From Bradyrhizobium quebecense (GTDB taxonomy: Bacteria > Pseudomonadota > Alphaproteobacteria > Rhizobiales > Xanthobacteraceae), in NCBI RefSeq assembly GCF_013373795.3, contig NZ_CP088022.1, positions 2,728,001 through 2,792,000 of the forward strand: a DNA stretch of 64,000 nt, in the 5' to 3' direction. A program made the position numbers and the translations under genes. The notes beneath the pieces were generated by a model. It was not told the origin of the DNA. It did not search any database and saw only the letters and a list, made by a program, of their open reading frames with translations. Of the stretch, positions 8,607 through 17,331 are shown piece after piece. Numbering within the stretch: the stretch's first letter is position 1; each line of letters begins with the position of its first letter.

Positions 8607-9764
8607 TCAGGGCTTCCAGCGCCCGATCTTGAACGCCGACAGGTGGCCCGGAACGTCGCTCGGATCGAACGGCGGGCCGGCGAACGCACCGATGGCGTTG
8701 GAGGTGCCAGCCGGGCGCCCGGCTGCGGCGTCGTAGAGGTCCGGCCTGAACACCGCCATGGCAGCCTCCAGTGCCTCCGGCCGGTACGGCGTCTGGCCCC
8801 AGCGAACCATCTGCGCGTAGAGCCAGGCCGCCTGCCCCGGATCCGGCCGCGCCGCCGCCTCGCGCCCGACCAGCAAATAGCGACTGCTTTCGCGCATGGT
8901 GCCGTCGGGCGAGATCTTCAGCCGGCCGTCGAGCGTGCGCTGGATGACGCCGGCGTCGACGCCGAGCCGCTCGGGTGAGCTGAGGATGCGAGCGACCTCG
9001 GGCCGGTTTTCCGGCTGCTCGATGAACTCCGCGGCGCGCAGATGCGCGCGCACCAGCGCGGCCACGACGTCGGCGTTCTTCTCCGACCAGCTCTGGCGCA
9101 CCGCCAGCACCTTCTCCACCGCGCTGAGCAGGATGTCCGAGACGAAATGCAGGATGTGGCCGACGCCGAGATCGACCGCGATCGAATTCCAGGGCGCGCC
9201 GACGCAGAACGCGTCGACCTGGCCGTTGGCGAGACTGTCGACCATGTAGGGCGGCGGCAGCACCACGAGCTGGACGTCCTCGTCGGGATCGACGCCGCCG
9301 GCGGCCATCCAGAACCGCAATTGATAATTGTGGGTCGAGAACGGGAAGGTCATGCCGAACGTCAACGGCTCGGCCCCGCTCTTGCGCCGCTTGGCCACGA
9401 CGCGGGCAAGCGCGCGCGAGGTCGCCATCGGATCGAAGCGGTCGCCGTCGATCTCTTCCATCAGCGCGGCGTGCAGCGCCGGCGATACCGTGATGGCGTT
9501 GCCGTTGAGCCCGAGATTGAAGGGCGCTGCGATCGGCACCTTGACGTGGCCGAGCCCGAGGTGTGATGCGATCGCCACCGGCGCCAGCAGATGAGCCGCG
9601 TCGAACAGGCCGATATTGAGCTTGTCGCGGACGTTCGACCACGACACTTCTCGTACCAGCGTAACATCGAGGCCTTCCGTCGCCGCAAACCCCTTGTCGA
9701 CCGCGACGATCAGGGCGGCAGCGTCAACCAGCGGAATGAACCCGATGTGCAGGGGTGTGGTCAT
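8607..9764 (-). CDS. nasS: Nitrate/nitrite sensor NasS (cytoplasmic NrtA/CmpA-like)
   Basis: 385 residues of the CmpA/NrtA nitrate-binding family (HIGFIPLVDAAALIVAVDKGF, MTFPFSTHNYQLRFWMAAGG, FCVGAPWNSIAVDLGVGHIL). It has no signal peptide or lipobox, as expected for NasS, the cytoplasmic sensor, rather than a transport binding protein. In the known model NasS binds the ANTAR protein NasT and releases it when nitrate or nitrite binds. The gene lies directly after nasT and overlaps it by four bases. No nitrate transporter or reductase gene is in the window, so the pair stands alone here. Confidence 0.9.
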   Translation of the reverse strand: MTTPLHIGFIPLVDAAALIVAVDKGFAATEGLDVTLVREVSWSNVRDKLNIGLFDAAHLLAPVAIASHLGLGHVKVPIAAPFNLGLNGNAITVSPALHAALMEEIDGDRFDPMATSRALARVVAKRRKSGAEPLTFGMTFPFSTHNYQLRFWMAAGGVDPDEDVQLVVLPPPYMVDSLANGQVDAFCVGAPWNSIAVDLGVGHILHFVSDILLSAVEKVLAVRQSWSEKNADVVAALVRAHLRAAEFIEQPENRPEVARILSSPERLGVDAGVIQRTLDGRLKISPDGTMRESSRYLLVGREAAARPDPGQAAWLYAQMVRWGQTPYRPEALEAAMAVFRPDLYDAAAGRPAGTSNAIGAFAGPPFDPSDVPGHLSAFKIGRWKP

Positions 9765-10351
9765 TTCAAGAGCTCCGACGCCGTCAGGATCGATTGCGCG
9801 ATCTCGCCGATCTTCTTCTTCTCGCGCATCGCGGTCGAGCGCATCAGCACGTAGGCCTCTTCCTCGGTCAGCCCCTTCACCTTCATGAGAATGCCCTTGG
9901 CGCGGTCGATCACCTTGCGCTCCTCCAGCGCATGCTTGGTGCGGTCGAGTTCGTCCTGCAGCTTGGCGAAGGCATTGAAGCGGGAGACGCAGAGATCGAG
10001 GATCGGCTTCATCCGCTCCTTCTTGAGGCCGTCGACGATATAGGCGGAGACGCCGGCCTCCACCGAGGCCTGGATCGAGGCGGCGTCGCTCTGGTCGACG
10101 AACATCGCGATCGGCCGGCGGACGGCACGGCTGACCTGGAACATTTGTTCCAGCACGTCGCGGCTCGGGTTCTCGAGGTCGATGACGATGATCTCGGGAT
10201 CGAGCGCATAGATCCGCGACAGCAGGCTCTGCATCTCGCTGATATGGACCACGTCCGTATAGCCGGCCTCCCGCAGTCCCTCCTCGAGGATGGCCGCACG
10301 GATCGGGCTCTCGTCGACTATGACGATCTTGGGAGACGATTCAGCGCTCAT
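9761..10351 (-). CDS. nasT: NasT, ANTAR-type antitermination regulator
   Basis: 196 residues: a receiver-like domain (residues 1-125, IVIVDESPIRAAILEEGLRE, ending near the linker) and a C-terminal ANTAR domain from about residue 135 (RTKHALEERKVIDRAKGILM, EEAYVLMRSTAMREKKKIGEIAQSIL). ANTAR domains bind paired hairpins in leader RNA and prevent termination; NasT does this for nitrate-assimilation genes and, in Bradyrhizobium, nosZ. It is translationally coupled to nasS. The promoter lies in the 118-base gap shared with rimO. Confidence 0.93.
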   Translation of the reverse strand: MSAESSPKIVIVDESPIRAAILEEGLREAGYTDVVHISEMQSLLSRIYALDPEIIVIDLENPSRDVLEQMFQVSRAVRRPIAMFVDQSDAASIQASVEAGVSAYIVDGLKKERMKPILDLCVSRFNAFAKLQDELDRTKHALEERKVIDRAKGILMKVKGLTEEEAYVLMRSTAMREKKKIGEIAQSILTASELLK

Positions 10352-10469
10352 CGACCACTCTTAAAGCCCGGCAAGAACCATCCATATCACGCCGGGGCGG
10401 TGCGGAAAGGGTTGTAATTCTCGGCAATTGGGACTAGCTCCTGCCCATCAATCAGGCAGATTCAGAGAT

Positions 10470-11795
10470 ATGCAAGAGGCCGCCACGCCGAAAGTGAGCT
10501 TTGTGTCCTTGGGGTGCCCCAAGGCGCTGGTCGATTCCGAGCGCATCATCACCCGGCTGCGCGCGGAAGGCTATGAGCTGGCGCGCAAGCATGATGGCGC
10601 CGACATCGTCATCGTCAACACATGCGGCTTCCTCGACAGCGCCAAGCAGGAATCGCTGGCGGCGATCGGCGAGGCCATGGCCGAGAACGGCAAGGTCATC
10701 GTCACCGGCTGCATGGGCGCCGAGCCCGAGCAGATCGAGGCCGCCTACCCCGGCGTGCTCTCGATCACGGGACCGCAGCAATATGAAAGCGTGCTGGACG
10801 CCGTGCACCGCGCGCTGCCGCCGGCGCACAACCCGCACATCGACCTGGTGCCGCCGCAGGGCGTCAAGCTGACGCCCCGGCACTACGCGTACTTGAAGAT
10901 TTCCGAAGGCTGCAACAACCGCTGCAGCTTCTGCATCATTCCGAAGCTGCGCGGCGATCTGGTGTCGCGGCCGGCCAACGATGTGCTGCGCGAGGCCGAG
11001 AGACTGGTGAAGGCCGGTGTCAAGGAATTGCTTGTGATCTCGCAGGACACCTCGGCCTATGGCGTCGACCTGAAATACGCCGCGAGCCCGTGGCAGGATC
11101 GCAGCGTGCGCGCAAAATTCTTCGATCTCGCCAGGGAGCTCGGCGAGCTCGGCGCCTGGGTGCGGCTGCAATATGTCTACCCCTACCCGCATGTCGACGA
11201 GGTGATCGGCCTGATGACCGAGGGCAAGGTGCTGCCCTATCTCGACATCCCATTCCAGCATGCGAGCCCCGACGTGCTGCGTGCGATGAAGCGCCCGGCG
11301 GCCCAGGAGAAGACGCTGGCGCGGATCCAGAAGTGGCGCGAGCAGTGCCCCGAGCTGACGCTGCGCTCGACCTTCATCGTCGGCTTCCCCGGCGAGACCG
11401 ATTCCGATTTCGCCTACCTGCTCGACTGGCTCGATGAAGCCGGGATCGATCGCCTCGGCTGCTTCAAATACGAGCCGGTCGCCGGCGCCTCCTCGAATGC
11501 GATCGGCAACGCGGTGCCCGACGAGGTCAAGCAGGAGCGCTGGAATGCGCTGATGGCGCGGCAGCAGAAGATTTCGACACGGCGCCTCAAGCGCAAGGTC
11601 GGCACCCGCCAGCAGGTGATCATCGACGAGGTCGGCCCGACGGTCGCGAAAGGTCGGTCGAAGGCCGACGCGCCCGAGATCGACGGCGCCGTCTACCTCA
11701 CCAGCCGCCGCCCGCTCAAGGTCGGCGAGATCGTCACCGCCAATATCGAGCGTGCCGACCAATACGACCTGCACGGCAGCGTCGCGGGATTCTGA
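10470..11795 (+). CDS. rimO: Ribosomal protein S12 methylthiotransferase RimO
   Basis: 441 residues. The N-terminal UPF0004 domain has its three cluster cysteines ([34 protein letters not shown]). The radical-SAM motif CNNRCSFC with IIPKLRG, the block LQYVYPYPH, and a C-terminal TRAM-like region complete the architecture. RimO adds a methylthio group to the conserved aspartate of ribosomal protein S12 using two 4Fe-4S clusters and SAM. ATG 10470 is chosen because the 14 residues before it are not conserved-looking. Divergent from nasT. Confidence 0.96.
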   Translation: MQEAATPKVSFVSLGCPKALVDSERIITRLRAEGYELARKHDGADIVIVNTCGFLDSAKQESLAAIGEAMAENGKVIVTGCMGAEPEQIEAAYPGVLSITGPQQYESVLDAVHRALPPAHNPHIDLVPPQGVKLTPRHYAYLKISEGCNNRCSFCIIPKLRGDLVSRPANDVLREAERLVKAGVKELLVISQDTSAYGVDLKYAASPWQDRSVRAKFFDLARELGELGAWVRLQYVYPYPHVDEVIGLMTEGKVLPYLDIPFQHASPDVLRAMKRPAAQEKTLARIQKWREQCPELTLRSTFIVGFPGETDSDFAYLLDWLDEAGIDRLGCFKYEPVAGASSNAIGNAVPDEVKQERWNALMARQQKISTRRLKRKVGTRQQVIIDEVGPTVAKGRSKADAPEIDGAVYLTSRRPLKVGEIVTANIERADQYDLHGSVAGF

Positions 11796-11952
11796 CACGC
11801 TTGACACCACCGGCCCTTCGGCTGTATGGCCCTGCGCCATGAAGCTGAACCGGACCCACCGCCGCGCCATCAACCGTCGTCGCACCCGCGACGATGCTGG
11901 GCTGCGCCGTGTCCGACGCCACCGCTGATTAGCTAGATCAGCCAAGGTTTTC

Positions 11953-11992
11953 GAGAAGGCCGCGCCCGCAAAGCGCGGCCTTCTCGCTTTTT
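11953..11992 (+). terminator. Strong intrinsic terminator after rimO
   Basis: A perfect twelve-pair stem GAGAAGGCCGCG / CGCGGCCTTCTC with a nine-base loop is followed by GCTTTTT. It lies about 160 bases past the rimO stop and separates rimO from the aminotransferase gene. Confidence 0.9.
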
Positions 11993-12032
11993 CGGCCTGC
12001 CCTTTCCCACACCGACCCCAGAGGAGATCGAC

Positions 12033-13229
12033 ATGACCAACGCACCCCATCCGTTCGATGCGCTGATGGACATCACCGCTCGCCCCGAGGTCGTCTTCGT
12101 GCGCGGCGCAGGCTCGTATTTGTGGGACTCCAACCGCAACCGCTATCTCGATTTCGTGCAGGGTTGGGCCGTGAATCCGCTCGGCCACTCGCCGGTCATC
12201 GTTGCCGATGCACTGGCCGCGCAGGCCAGGCGGCTATTGACGCCGAGCCCGGCATTCTACAACGAGCAGAGCCTGAAGCTGGCGAAGATGCTGGTCGATA
12301 AGAGTTGCTTCGATCAGGTGTTCTTCGCCAATTCCGGCGCCGAAGCCAACGAGGGCGCGATCAAGCTCGCACGGAAATTCGGCGCCAAGTACAAGAACGG
12401 CGCGCACGAGATCATCACCTTCGAAGGTGGCTTCCACGGCCGGACGCTCGCGACCATGTCGGCCTCGGGCAAGAAGGCGTTCGAGCCGCTGTTCGAGCCG
12501 AAAGTCTCGGGCTTCCGGAAAGCGCGGCTGAACGACATCGAGTCGGTACGCCAGCTGATCACGTCGTCGACGGTCGCGGTCATGCTGGAGCCGATCCAGG
12601 GCGAAGCCGGCGTGTGGCCGGCGACCGACGCGTTCCTCAGAGAGTTGCGGGCGCTGACCCAGCAGCGCGGCCTGCTCTTGATCGTCGACGAGATCCAGAC
12701 CGGCATGGGCCGGACCGGAAAGCTGTTCGGTTACGAACATGCGGGCATCGAGCCCGACATCATGACGCTCGGCAAGGGCATCGGCGGCGGCGTGCCGCTC
12801 GCGGCGCTGCTTGCGACCGAACATGCCTCCTGCTTCGATCACGGCGATCAGGGCGGCACCTTCAACGGCAACCCCCTGATGTGCGCCGCGGGGCTTGTCG
12901 TGCTCGATCAGATCGGCCGGCCCGATTTCCTGAAATCGGTCACCGACGCCGGGCTGTTGCTCGAGCGCGAATTGCAGCGGCTGTCGGCGCGGCACGGGCT
13001 CGGCGAGATCAGAGGCCGCGGCCTGCTGCTCGCGCTCGATCTCAAGATGCCGATCGGCGCGGCCGTCGTCGCCGAGGCGTTCGCGGCCGGCGTGCTGGTC
13101 AACTCGCCGCAACCGGACACGCTGCGCTTCATGCCGGCACTCAACGTGACGCGTGAGGAGATTTCCGCGGTCATCGATTGCCTCGATACCGTGCTGACGA
13201 AAGTCGGCGCGGCGCGGCGGGTGGCGTGA
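12033..13229 (+). CDS. Class III aminotransferase, acetylornithine transaminase-like
   Basis: 398 residues, a fold-type I PLP enzyme of the ArgD/acetylornithine group: [67 protein letters not shown], and the PLP-lysine in [13 protein letters not shown]. ArgD transfers the amino group between N-acetylornithine and 2-oxoglutarate in arginine synthesis. Many alphaproteobacteria hold several paralogues and no other arg gene is adjacent, so I give no symbol. GAGGAG lies eight bases before the ATG. Confidence 0.88.
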   Translation: MTNAPHPFDALMDITARPEVVFVRGAGSYLWDSNRNRYLDFVQGWAVNPLGHSPVIVADALAAQARRLLTPSPAFYNEQSLKLAKMLVDKSCFDQVFFANSGAEANEGAIKLARKFGAKYKNGAHEIITFEGGFHGRTLATMSASGKKAFEPLFEPKVSGFRKARLNDIESVRQLITSSTVAVMLEPIQGEAGVWPATDAFLRELRALTQQRGLLLIVDEIQTGMGRTGKLFGYEHAGIEPDIMTLGKGIGGGVPLAALLATEHASCFDHGDQGGTFNGNPLMCAAGLVVLDQIGRPDFLKSVTDAGLLLERELQRLSARHGLGEIRGRGLLLALDLKMPIGAAVVAEAFAAGVLVNSPQPDTLRFMPALNVTREEISAVIDCLDTVLTKVGAARRVA

Positions 13230-13242
13230 TGGCGACTGCAAA

Positions 13243-13391
13243 CGTCATTACGAGCCACCCGGCCGGCGCGAAGCGCCGCCGGATTAACAGGCTCCGCGAA
13301 GCAATCCACCTTTCTCCTCGAGAATGGATTGCTTCGTCGCTTCAGCGCAAAAATTGCTTTGCAATTTTGTCGCGAGCTCCTCGCAATGACG
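13243..13391. repeat. Palindromic intergenic repeat (cgtcattac...gcaatgacg type)
   Basis: The stretch begins CGTCATTACGAG and ends CTCGCAATGACG, its imperfect inverted complement. Inside it, GAAGCAATCCA and TGGATTGCTTC form a second pair. This nested palindrome matches the REP-like sequences scattered between genes in Bradyrhizobium and relatives. It fills the gap between the convergent aminotransferase and quinone reductase genes and could form a long hairpin in either transcript. Confidence 0.85.
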
Positions 13392-13397
13392 GCGAGA

Positions 13398-14372
13398 CTA
13401 CGGCCGCAAAATCGCCGCGCCCGTGGTCGCCCGACTCTCCAGATCGATATGCGCCTTGGCGACGTCCTTGAGCGCATAGGCGTGGTTGATCGGCACGTGC
13501 AGCTTGCCGTTGATCACGGCGGCAAACAGCGTGTCTGCGCCTTCGAGCAATTCCTTGCGGGTGCCGACATAGTCGTTGAGCTTCGGCCGCGTCGCGAACA
13601 GCGAACCGTGGTTGTTGAGCTCGGCGAGCGGGAACGGCGGCACCGGACCTGAGGCGTTGCCGAACGAGACGAACAGGCCGCGTGGCCGCAGGCACGACAG
13701 CGACCCCGGAAACGTGGTCTTGCCGACGCCGTCATAGACGACGTCGCAGAGCTCGCCGCGGCTGATCTGCTTGACGCGTTCGACGAAGTTCTCCTCGTTG
13801 TAGAGGATGACGTGGTCGCAACCATTGGCGAGCGCGATATCGGCCTTCGCCTTCGAGCCGACGGTGCCGATGACATGCGCGCCGAGCGCATGCGCCCACT
13901 GGCAGGCCAGCAGCCCAATGCCGCCGGCTGCGGCGTGGATCAGCACCCGATGGCCCTGCTCGACCTTGAAGGTCTTGTGCAGGAGGTACCAGACCGTGAG
14001 CCCCTTGAGCATCAGCACGGCGCCCTGTTCATAGGTGATATGGTCGGGCAGTTTGACCAGCTTGTCGGCCGGGATGACGCGCTCGGAGGCGTAACCGCCG
14101 AGGTTGTAGTAGTAGGCGACGCGATCGCCGGGGTGGAAATTGGTCACCCCCGGACCGACGGCCACGACTTCGCCCGCGGCCTCGTTGCCGGCGATGAACG
14201 GCAGGCCGGGCGCCTTGTAGAGGCCGGTGCGGAAATAGACGTCGATGAAGTTCAGCCCGACCGCATGCTGGCGGATGCGGACCTCGCCGGTCCCCGGCGC
14301 CCCCACCTCGACATCCTCATAGGTCAGGACCTCAGGGCCCCCCACCTTGTGCACCCGCACAGCCTTGGTCAT
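13398..14372 (-). CDS. Zinc-free quinone oxidoreductase (NADPH), MDR superfamily
   Basis: 324 residues, the usual length for Qor/zeta-crystallin reductases. The N-terminus MTKAVRVHKVGGPEVL, the block GLNFIDVYFRTGLY, the GxxGxxx nucleotide-binding loop HAAAGGIGLLACQ, and LKGLTVWYLL are typical. The structural and catalytic zinc ligands of alcohol dehydrogenases are absent. Such enzymes reduce quinones by one electron from NADPH. The gene is convergent with the aminotransferase gene, with the palindromic repeat between. Confidence 0.93.
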   Translation of the reverse strand: MTKAVRVHKVGGPEVLTYEDVEVGAPGTGEVRIRQHAVGLNFIDVYFRTGLYKAPGLPFIAGNEAAGEVVAVGPGVTNFHPGDRVAYYYNLGGYASERVIPADKLVKLPDHITYEQGAVLMLKGLTVWYLLHKTFKVEQGHRVLIHAAAGGIGLLACQWAHALGAHVIGTVGSKAKADIALANGCDHVILYNEENFVERVKQISRGELCDVVYDGVGKTTFPGSLSCLRPRGLFVSFGNASGPVPPFPLAELNNHGSLFATRPKLNDYVGTRKELLEGADTLFAAVINGKLHVPINHAYALKDVAKAHIDLESRATTGAAILRP

Positions 14373-14454
14373 GTCGTCGCTCCCTCAGATCTCAGCGTCA
14401 AACGAGCGAATGCCATCGGCGCCGGCTTGTCAACCAAGCGGCCTGGAACCGGGG

Positions 14455-15180
14455 CTAGCGCGCCGGCTTCTTGCGGTTGCGCCTGGCGAGCACGTTGAAC
14501 ATCTCGACTGCCGCCGAGAATGCGATCGCGAAATAGATGTAGCCGCGCGGAATGTGGAATTTGAATCCGTCGGCCACCAGCGCCACGCCGATCAGCACCA
14601 GGAACGCCAGCGCCAGCATCTTGGTGGTCGGATGCTCCGCGACAAACCGCGCCACCGGTCCCGACGAGATGTACATGATCGCGCAGGCGATCACGACCGC
14701 CGCGATCATGATCTCGATGTCTTGCGCCATGCCGATCGCGGTGATGATCGAATCCAGCGAGAACACCAGGTCGATGATGATGATCTGCACGATCACCCAG
14801 AAGAACGCGTTGGGGCTCGGCGTGCCATTCTCCTCGGCGTCACGCGCCTCGACCTCGCCGTGGATCTCGTGGGTCGCTTTCGCGATCAGGAACAGGCCGC
14901 CGCCGATCAGGATGATGTCGCGCCACGACAGCGCTACACTCTCGATGGTGATCACAGGCTGCGTCAGCCCGATCAGCCAGACCAGGACGCTGAGCAGGAT
15001 GATGCGGAACACCAGCGCCAGCAGCAGGCCGATCTGCCGCGCGCGGTTGGCCTGCGGCTGCGGAATCCGCGAGACGAGCACCGACAGGAAGATGACGTTG
15101 TCGATGCCGAGCACGATCTCGAGCGCAGTCAGGGTCAGCAGCGCCGCCCAGGCTTCCGGGCTGGTGATCAATTGCATCAT
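14455..15180 (-). CDS. TerC family integral membrane protein
   Basis: 241 residues, seven or so hydrophobic spans. The family core is present: ALEIVLGIDNVIFLSVLVSRIP in the first helix with the acidic pair, and VIVQIIIIDLVFSLDSIITAIG later. TerC proteins are linked to metal-ion export, including manganese loading of exoenzymes, and to tellurite resistance. The first of two adjacent ATGs (15180) overlaps the pcs stop by four bases, so the two genes are likely co-transcribed. The frame continues open upstream inside pcs, but not as TerC. Confidence 0.93.
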   Translation of the reverse strand: MMQLITSPEAWAALLTLTALEIVLGIDNVIFLSVLVSRIPQPQANRARQIGLLLALVFRIILLSVLVWLIGLTQPVITIESVALSWRDIILIGGGLFLIAKATHEIHGEVEARDAEENGTPSPNAFFWVIVQIIIIDLVFSLDSIITAIGMAQDIEIMIAAVVIACAIMYISSGPVARFVAEHPTTKMLALAFLVLIGVALVADGFKFHIPRGYIYFAIAFSAAVEMFNVLARRNRKKPAR

Positions 15181-15905
15181 GCTCTGAAGGCTTTCATCCG
15201 GCGGATCAGGGTATCGCTGCCGACGATGTAGACGGCGATGGCGCAGAGACCGAAGGTGATCGGGGCTCCGACCATGAAATCGTTGGCGAGCGTGTACATG
15301 CCGAGCAGCGCCCAGACGCCAAGCAGCCACAGCGTGAGCCAGCGCAGCCGCACGACGCGGAACGGGTGCAGCACATGGAACGGCGCAAAGGTCAGCACGA
15401 TCAGGAGCGCGACCACGATCGTCGAGAGCACCGGCGGCAAATGCAGCAGGAACAGATAGAACGCCGCCGCATTCCACAGCGCCGGGAAGCCGCGGAAGTG
15501 ATTGTCGTCGGCCTTCATGCGGCGGTCGGCGAAATACAGCGCACTGGAAACCACGATGCCGATGCCGAGGATAGGCGCGGCCAGCGGCAGCAGCATGCCG
15601 CTCGCGGTGATCGCATAGGCCGGCACGAACACATAGGTGACGAAATCAACCACCAGGTCGAGCACCTCGCCCGACCAGTTCGGCTGCAGCCGCATCACAT
15701 CGAGCCGGCGCGCCAGCGGGCCGTCGATCCCGTCGATGATCAGTGCGACCCCGAGCCACGCGAACATGTTGGCCCAGTGCTCGCGCACCGCCTCCAGCAT
15801 CGCCAGCAGTGCAATCCCGGCGCCGAGCGCCGTGAAGATATGAACGGAGAATGCGGCGGTCCGCATCCGTTCTGGCAACGCATCCGGCTGGCTCGAGTGC
15901 TCCAT
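15177..15905 (-). CDS. pcs: Phosphatidylcholine synthase (CDP-alcohol phosphatidyltransferase)
   Basis: 242 residues from ATG 15905. The CDP-alcohol motif is DGIDGPLARR followed by GEVLDLVVDFVTY, matching D-G-x2-D-G-x2-A-R ... G-x3-D-x3-D with all aspartates. Eight hydrophobic spans follow. Length and the HIFTALGAGIALLAMLEAVREH opening fit rhizobial Pcs, which condenses choline with CDP-diacylglycerol to make phosphatidylcholine in one step at the inner membrane. The start is uncertain: no good ribosome-binding site precedes 15905, and the open frame extends to 16028. Four-base overlap with terC. Confidence 0.87.
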   Translation of the reverse strand: MEHSSQPDALPERMRTAAFSVHIFTALGAGIALLAMLEAVREHWANMFAWLGVALIIDGIDGPLARRLDVMRLQPNWSGEVLDLVVDFVTYVFVPAYAITASGMLLPLAAPILGIGIVVSSALYFADRRMKADDNHFRGFPALWNAAAFYLFLLHLPPVLSTIVVALLIVLTFAPFHVLHPFRVVRLRWLTLWLLGVWALLGMYTLANDFMVGAPITFGLCAIAVYIVGSDTLIRRMKAFRA

Positions 15906-16038
15906 CGGCCGAAGTGCTATCAGGAATCGGCCAGCTTTGCATATGCAGTCTTGCGGCGTTCCGCCGCGCAGATCGTTGGAAACTCTTGGTGGTTGCCGAT
16001 GGCTTGAAAATCGGGCCAGGCATGTCAAATGTCCTGAT

Positions 16039-17223
16039 ATGACCGACAGCTCCCTGGATTATGACGTTATCGTAATAGGCGGCGGCCCGGCCGGATTGAC
16101 GGCTGCGATTGCCCTCGCCGACGCCGGCGCGCGGACCGCGCTGTTGGCGCGCCGCGCTCCCTATGCCGACAATCGGACCACCGCGCTGCTCGGCGCCTCG
16201 ACCGAGATCCTGGAGCGGCTCGACGTCTGGCGGCGCTGCAGCGACAAGGCCGCCGCGCTCAAGACCATGCGCCTCGTCGACGACACCGGCCGCCTGATCC
16301 GCGCCCCGGAAGTGCGGTTCTCCTCCGACGAGATCGGCCGCGAGCAGTTCGGCTTCAACATCGACAATCGCTCGCTGGTCGCAGCGCTCGAGGAGCGTGC
16401 CGGCGAGATGGCCGCGCTGACGCGGTTCGACGACGAGGCCGCCTCGGTGCAACCGGATGATGCTGCGGTCACCGTGGTGACGCGGCAGGGCCAGACGTTA
16501 TCGGCCCGGCTCGTGGTCGGCGCCGACGGACGCAATTCACTCTCGCGCGAGGCCGCGGGCATCGAGGTGGTCAGCCGCGAACTCGGCCAATCCGCCCTCA
16601 CCTTCAACATCGCCCACAGCCGGCCGCACCGGAACATCTCGACCGAGTTTCACACCGAGCACGGCCCCTGCGTGTTCGTGCCGCTCAGCGGCAACCGCAG
16701 TAGCGTGGTCTGGGTCTCGGCGCCCAAGGAGGCCGAACGGCTGAAGGCGCTTGGCGATGACGAATTATCCGAAGCGGCCGAGCGGCAGTCGCATTCGATT
16801 CTCGGGCGCGTCGAGGTCCAGGGCGGCCGCCACGTGTTTCCCCTCGCCATCGAGCGGCCCCGGCAATTCGCCAAGGACCGGATCGCGCTGGTCGGCGAAT
16901 CCGCCCATGTGCTGCCGCCGATCGGCGCGCAGGGCCTCAACATGGGGCTGCGCGACGCCGCCGATATCGCCGAGATCGCAGGCGAAGCGATCGGCCGCGG
17001 CGAGGATCCCGGCGCGCCAAATGTGCTGTCGCGCTACCAGGCGGCGCGGCGACCCGATGTCGCCAGCCGGACCTGGGCGATCGACATCGCCAACCGGTCG
17101 CTGCTCAGCGATTTCCTGGGCGTGCAGACGGCGCGTGCCGCCGGCCTGCATCTGATCGGCGCCTTCGGCCCGCTGCGGCGGCTCGCGATGCGCGAGGGCC
17201 TCGCGCCGTCATGGCGGCGGTAG
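16039..17223 (+). CDS. UbiH/UbiF-family FAD-dependent hydroxylase
   Basis: 394 residues. FAD-binding motifs are VIVIGGGPAGLTAAIALADAG at the N-terminus, VVGADGRNSLSREAAG (the DG motif), and the third motif IALVGESAHVLPPIGAQGLN followed by MGLRDAADIAE. This arrangement is that of ubiquinone-ring hydroxylases (UbiH, UbiF, UbiI, Coq6), which use NADPH-derived electrons and oxygen. Which ring position it acts on cannot be told from sequence here. ATG 16039 starts the dinucleotide-binding domain; it is divergent from pcs with about 130 bases between. Confidence 0.9.
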   Translation: MTDSSLDYDVIVIGGGPAGLTAAIALADAGARTALLARRAPYADNRTTALLGASTEILERLDVWRRCSDKAAALKTMRLVDDTGRLIRAPEVRFSSDEIGREQFGFNIDNRSLVAALEERAGEMAALTRFDDEAASVQPDDAAVTVVTRQGQTLSARLVVGADGRNSLSREAAGIEVVSRELGQSALTFNIAHSRPHRNISTEFHTEHGPCVFVPLSGNRSSVVWVSAPKEAERLKALGDDELSEAAERQSHSILGRVEVQGGRHVFPLAIERPRQFAKDRIALVGESAHVLPPIGAQGLNMGLRDAADIAEIAGEAIGRGEDPGAPNVLSRYQAARRPDVASRTWAIDIANRSLLSDFLGVQTARAAGLHLIGAFGPLRRLAMREGLAPSWRR

Positions 17224-17231
17224 CGTTCGTC

Positions 17232-17331
17232 TAAAGCGCGACGAGATCAGCTTGAATCGTCATCGCGCTTTAGCTCCTTGTTTGAGCATGATCTTTTCGG
17301 AAAACCGCTTCGCACTTTTCCGGATGATGCT
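17232..17331. repeat. Double-hairpin intergenic repeat
   Basis: Two palindromes in tandem. TAAAGCGCGA pairs with TCGCGCTTTA (17232-17272). GAGCATGATCTTTTCGGAAAA then faces TTTTCCGGATGATGCT (17284-17331; the first arm is quoted only in part of the repeat). A related copy of the second palindrome lies at 40105-40151. This is a frequent intergenic repeat in Bradyrhizobium-type genomes. It sits between the convergent hydroxylase and AEC genes. Confidence 0.82.

Noticed and set aside
8607..9764. NrtA-type periplasmic nitrate-binding protein
   Set aside because: No signal peptide or lipobox, and it is coupled to the ANTAR gene nasT; NasS is the better call.
10452..12188. 578-codon minus-strand frame opposite rimO
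   Set aside because: It spans rimO, a strong terminator and the start of the next gene. rimO has all its cluster cysteines on the plus strand.
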